Below are positions 63,395-64,000 of a stretch of DNA of 64,000 bases, one piece after another; position 1 is the first letter of the stretch; the number at the start of each line of letters is the position of its first letter. The DNA is from Malikia granosa (lineage in GTDB: Bacteria; Pseudomonadota; Gammaproteobacteria; Burkholderiales; Burkholderiaceae_C): assembly GCF_002980595.1 (NCBI RefSeq), contig NZ_PVLQ01000007.1, positions 35,955 to 99,954 on the forward strand. The letters run 5' to 3'. A program made the translations under genes and the position numbers. The notes below the pieces were generated by a model. That model was not told where the DNA came from. It worked only from the letters and a program-made list of their open reading frames with translations, and did not search any database.

Positions 63395-63775
63395 TTATCT
63401 CCAACCCAGCACGAGGTCGTAAAGCACCCATTCGAGCGTCTTGTCGGTCAGCCACAGAAACAGGGCCATCACGAACACGAAGGCAAACACATAGGCCGTC
63501 ATCTGGCTCGCTTCGCGACGCGTTGGCCAGACCACCTTCTTGACTTCCTTCCAGGAGTCACGGCCGTAGCCCTGCAGCCGCTTGCCCGGCTCCGAAATGG
63601 CAAATACCGCGACCGCGGCAGCCAGGGCCAGCAGCATGACGGCCCACTGCAACAGGGCACCTTGCCCGGCAAGCAGATAGAAACCGACAAACCCCAGCAG
63701 CAGCAGAGCAACGGCGCCTGCCAGCTTGGCTTTGTCGGCGCCAGAGCCAACGGTTTCTACATCAGTTGTGGCCAT
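63395..63775 (-). CDS. secE: Preprotein translocase subunit SecE
   Basis: 126 residues, the three-helix form found in proteobacteria. Two helices at about 20-60, a conserved cytoplasmic amphipathic segment ([20 protein letters not shown], the SecE signature) and a third helix at about 93-112. It clamps SecY. First gene of secE-nusG, 114 bases downstream of tRNA-Trp. Confidence 0.95.
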   Translation of the reverse strand: MATTDVETVGSGADKAKLAGAVALLLLGFVGFYLLAGQGALLQWAVMLLALAAAVAVFAISEPGKRLQGYGRDSWKEVKKVVWPTRREASQMTAYVFAFVFVMALFLWLTDKTLEWVLYDLVLGWR

Positions 63776-63889
63776 GAATTTGCACTCGTGAAAAATGCGT
63801 CAGAAGAAACGCAAGCCCACCGGAATCTTGCGACTCGGGCGGGCTTTCGGTTACCACTCAGAGCGGGCGATAATTATGCCCGGATCAGG

Positions 63890-63965
63890 TGGCAGGGGCA
63901 GAGGGAATCGAACCCCCAACCTTCGGTTTTGGAGACCGACGCTCTGCCAATTGAGCTATACCCCT
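63890..63965 (-). tRNA. tRNA-Trp (anticodon CCA)
   Basis: 76 bases with encoded CCA. Acceptor AGGGGTA pairs with TGCCCCT, D arm includes AGCTCAATTGGCAGAGC, anticodon arm GTCGGTCTCCAAAACCGA has CCA at its centre, and the T arm contains GGTTCGATTCC. It lies between tuf and secE, its usual betaproteobacterial place. Confidence 0.96.
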
Positions 63966-63979
63966 ACGCTGATTCAAAA

Positions 63980-64000
63980 TCAGTCGATGATCTTGGCAAC
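63980..64000 (-). CDS. tuf: Elongation factor Tu, last codons (partial)
   Basis: The final bases read, on the minus strand, Val-Ala-Lys-Ile-Ile-Asp then TGA, matching the C-terminus of EF-Tu (GVVAKIIE/D). Followed by tRNA-Trp and secE as in the tufB-secE region. Only six codons are visible, so the call rests on both the peptide and the gene order. Confidence 0.75.
   Translation of the reverse strand, partial: VAKIID

Overview
The window is about 64 kb of GC-rich DNA from a Gram-negative betaproteobacterium, most likely order Burkholderiales (Comamonadaceae- or Alcaligenaceae-like). The reasons are a Bug/TctC-type solute receptor, two Omp32-type porins, gatCAB back-to-back with mreBCD-mrdA, groESL under a CIRCE element, and a canonical tuf / tRNA-Trp / secE-nusG / rplKAJL / rpoBC block. 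No transposase, prophage, CRISPR array or rRNA was seen. It reads as core chromosome with a few metabolic accessory clusters.

Layout. 1-352: 3' end of a flavoprotein. 448-1317: htpX, with a sigma-32-type promoter. 1471-3269: pyrC and a DUF3025 gene. 3351-9493 (minus): a glutamate/aspartate ABC transporter gltIJKL, a HypT-like LysR regulator and an Atm1-type ABC exporter. 9552-9690: a candidate structured RNA resembling 6S RNA. 9748-12708: an AmpG-like permease, a Tat-exported M48 protease and a YcbL-type hydrolase. 12737-15189: an orphan GspE/PilB ATPase and a small membrane protein. 15205-17445: xth and pyrE, which start on the same CCATGG, then a DUF4124 protein. 17510-20774: gatCAB. 21018-25460: mreBCD-mrdA. 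25528-27021: an APH-AAA kinase fusion. 27141-29442: two porins. 29771-32026: groESL.

32051-36721 holds a MarR regulator, a Bug receptor, a cytoplasmic-looking sulfatase and a SulP transporter, a plausible organosulfate-use cluster. 36769-39443 is nrdJ (B12-dependent ribonucleotide reductase) behind twin palindromes that look like NrdR boxes. 39474-44180 is tctBA plus a sensor kinase and response regulator; the tctB ribosome-binding site lies in one arm of a perfect 11-bp inverted repeat. 44207-45576 encodes a methyltransferase and a membrane-anchored protein. 45651-51443 is an ornithine-to-glutamate module: ocd, ridA, an Lrp-type regulator and putA. 51623-64000 (minus) is the RNA polymerase / ribosomal protein block, with an L10 leader and a strong L11 promoter, ending in the last codons of tuf.

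Most of the gene content is conventional. The more interesting signals are regulatory: paired palindromes at nrdJ, the inverted repeat at tctB, sigma-32 promoters at htpX and groES, a motif shared by the two porin upstream regions, a shared start palindrome for xth/pyrE, three stacked hairpins before rpoB, and the 6S-like RNA candidate.
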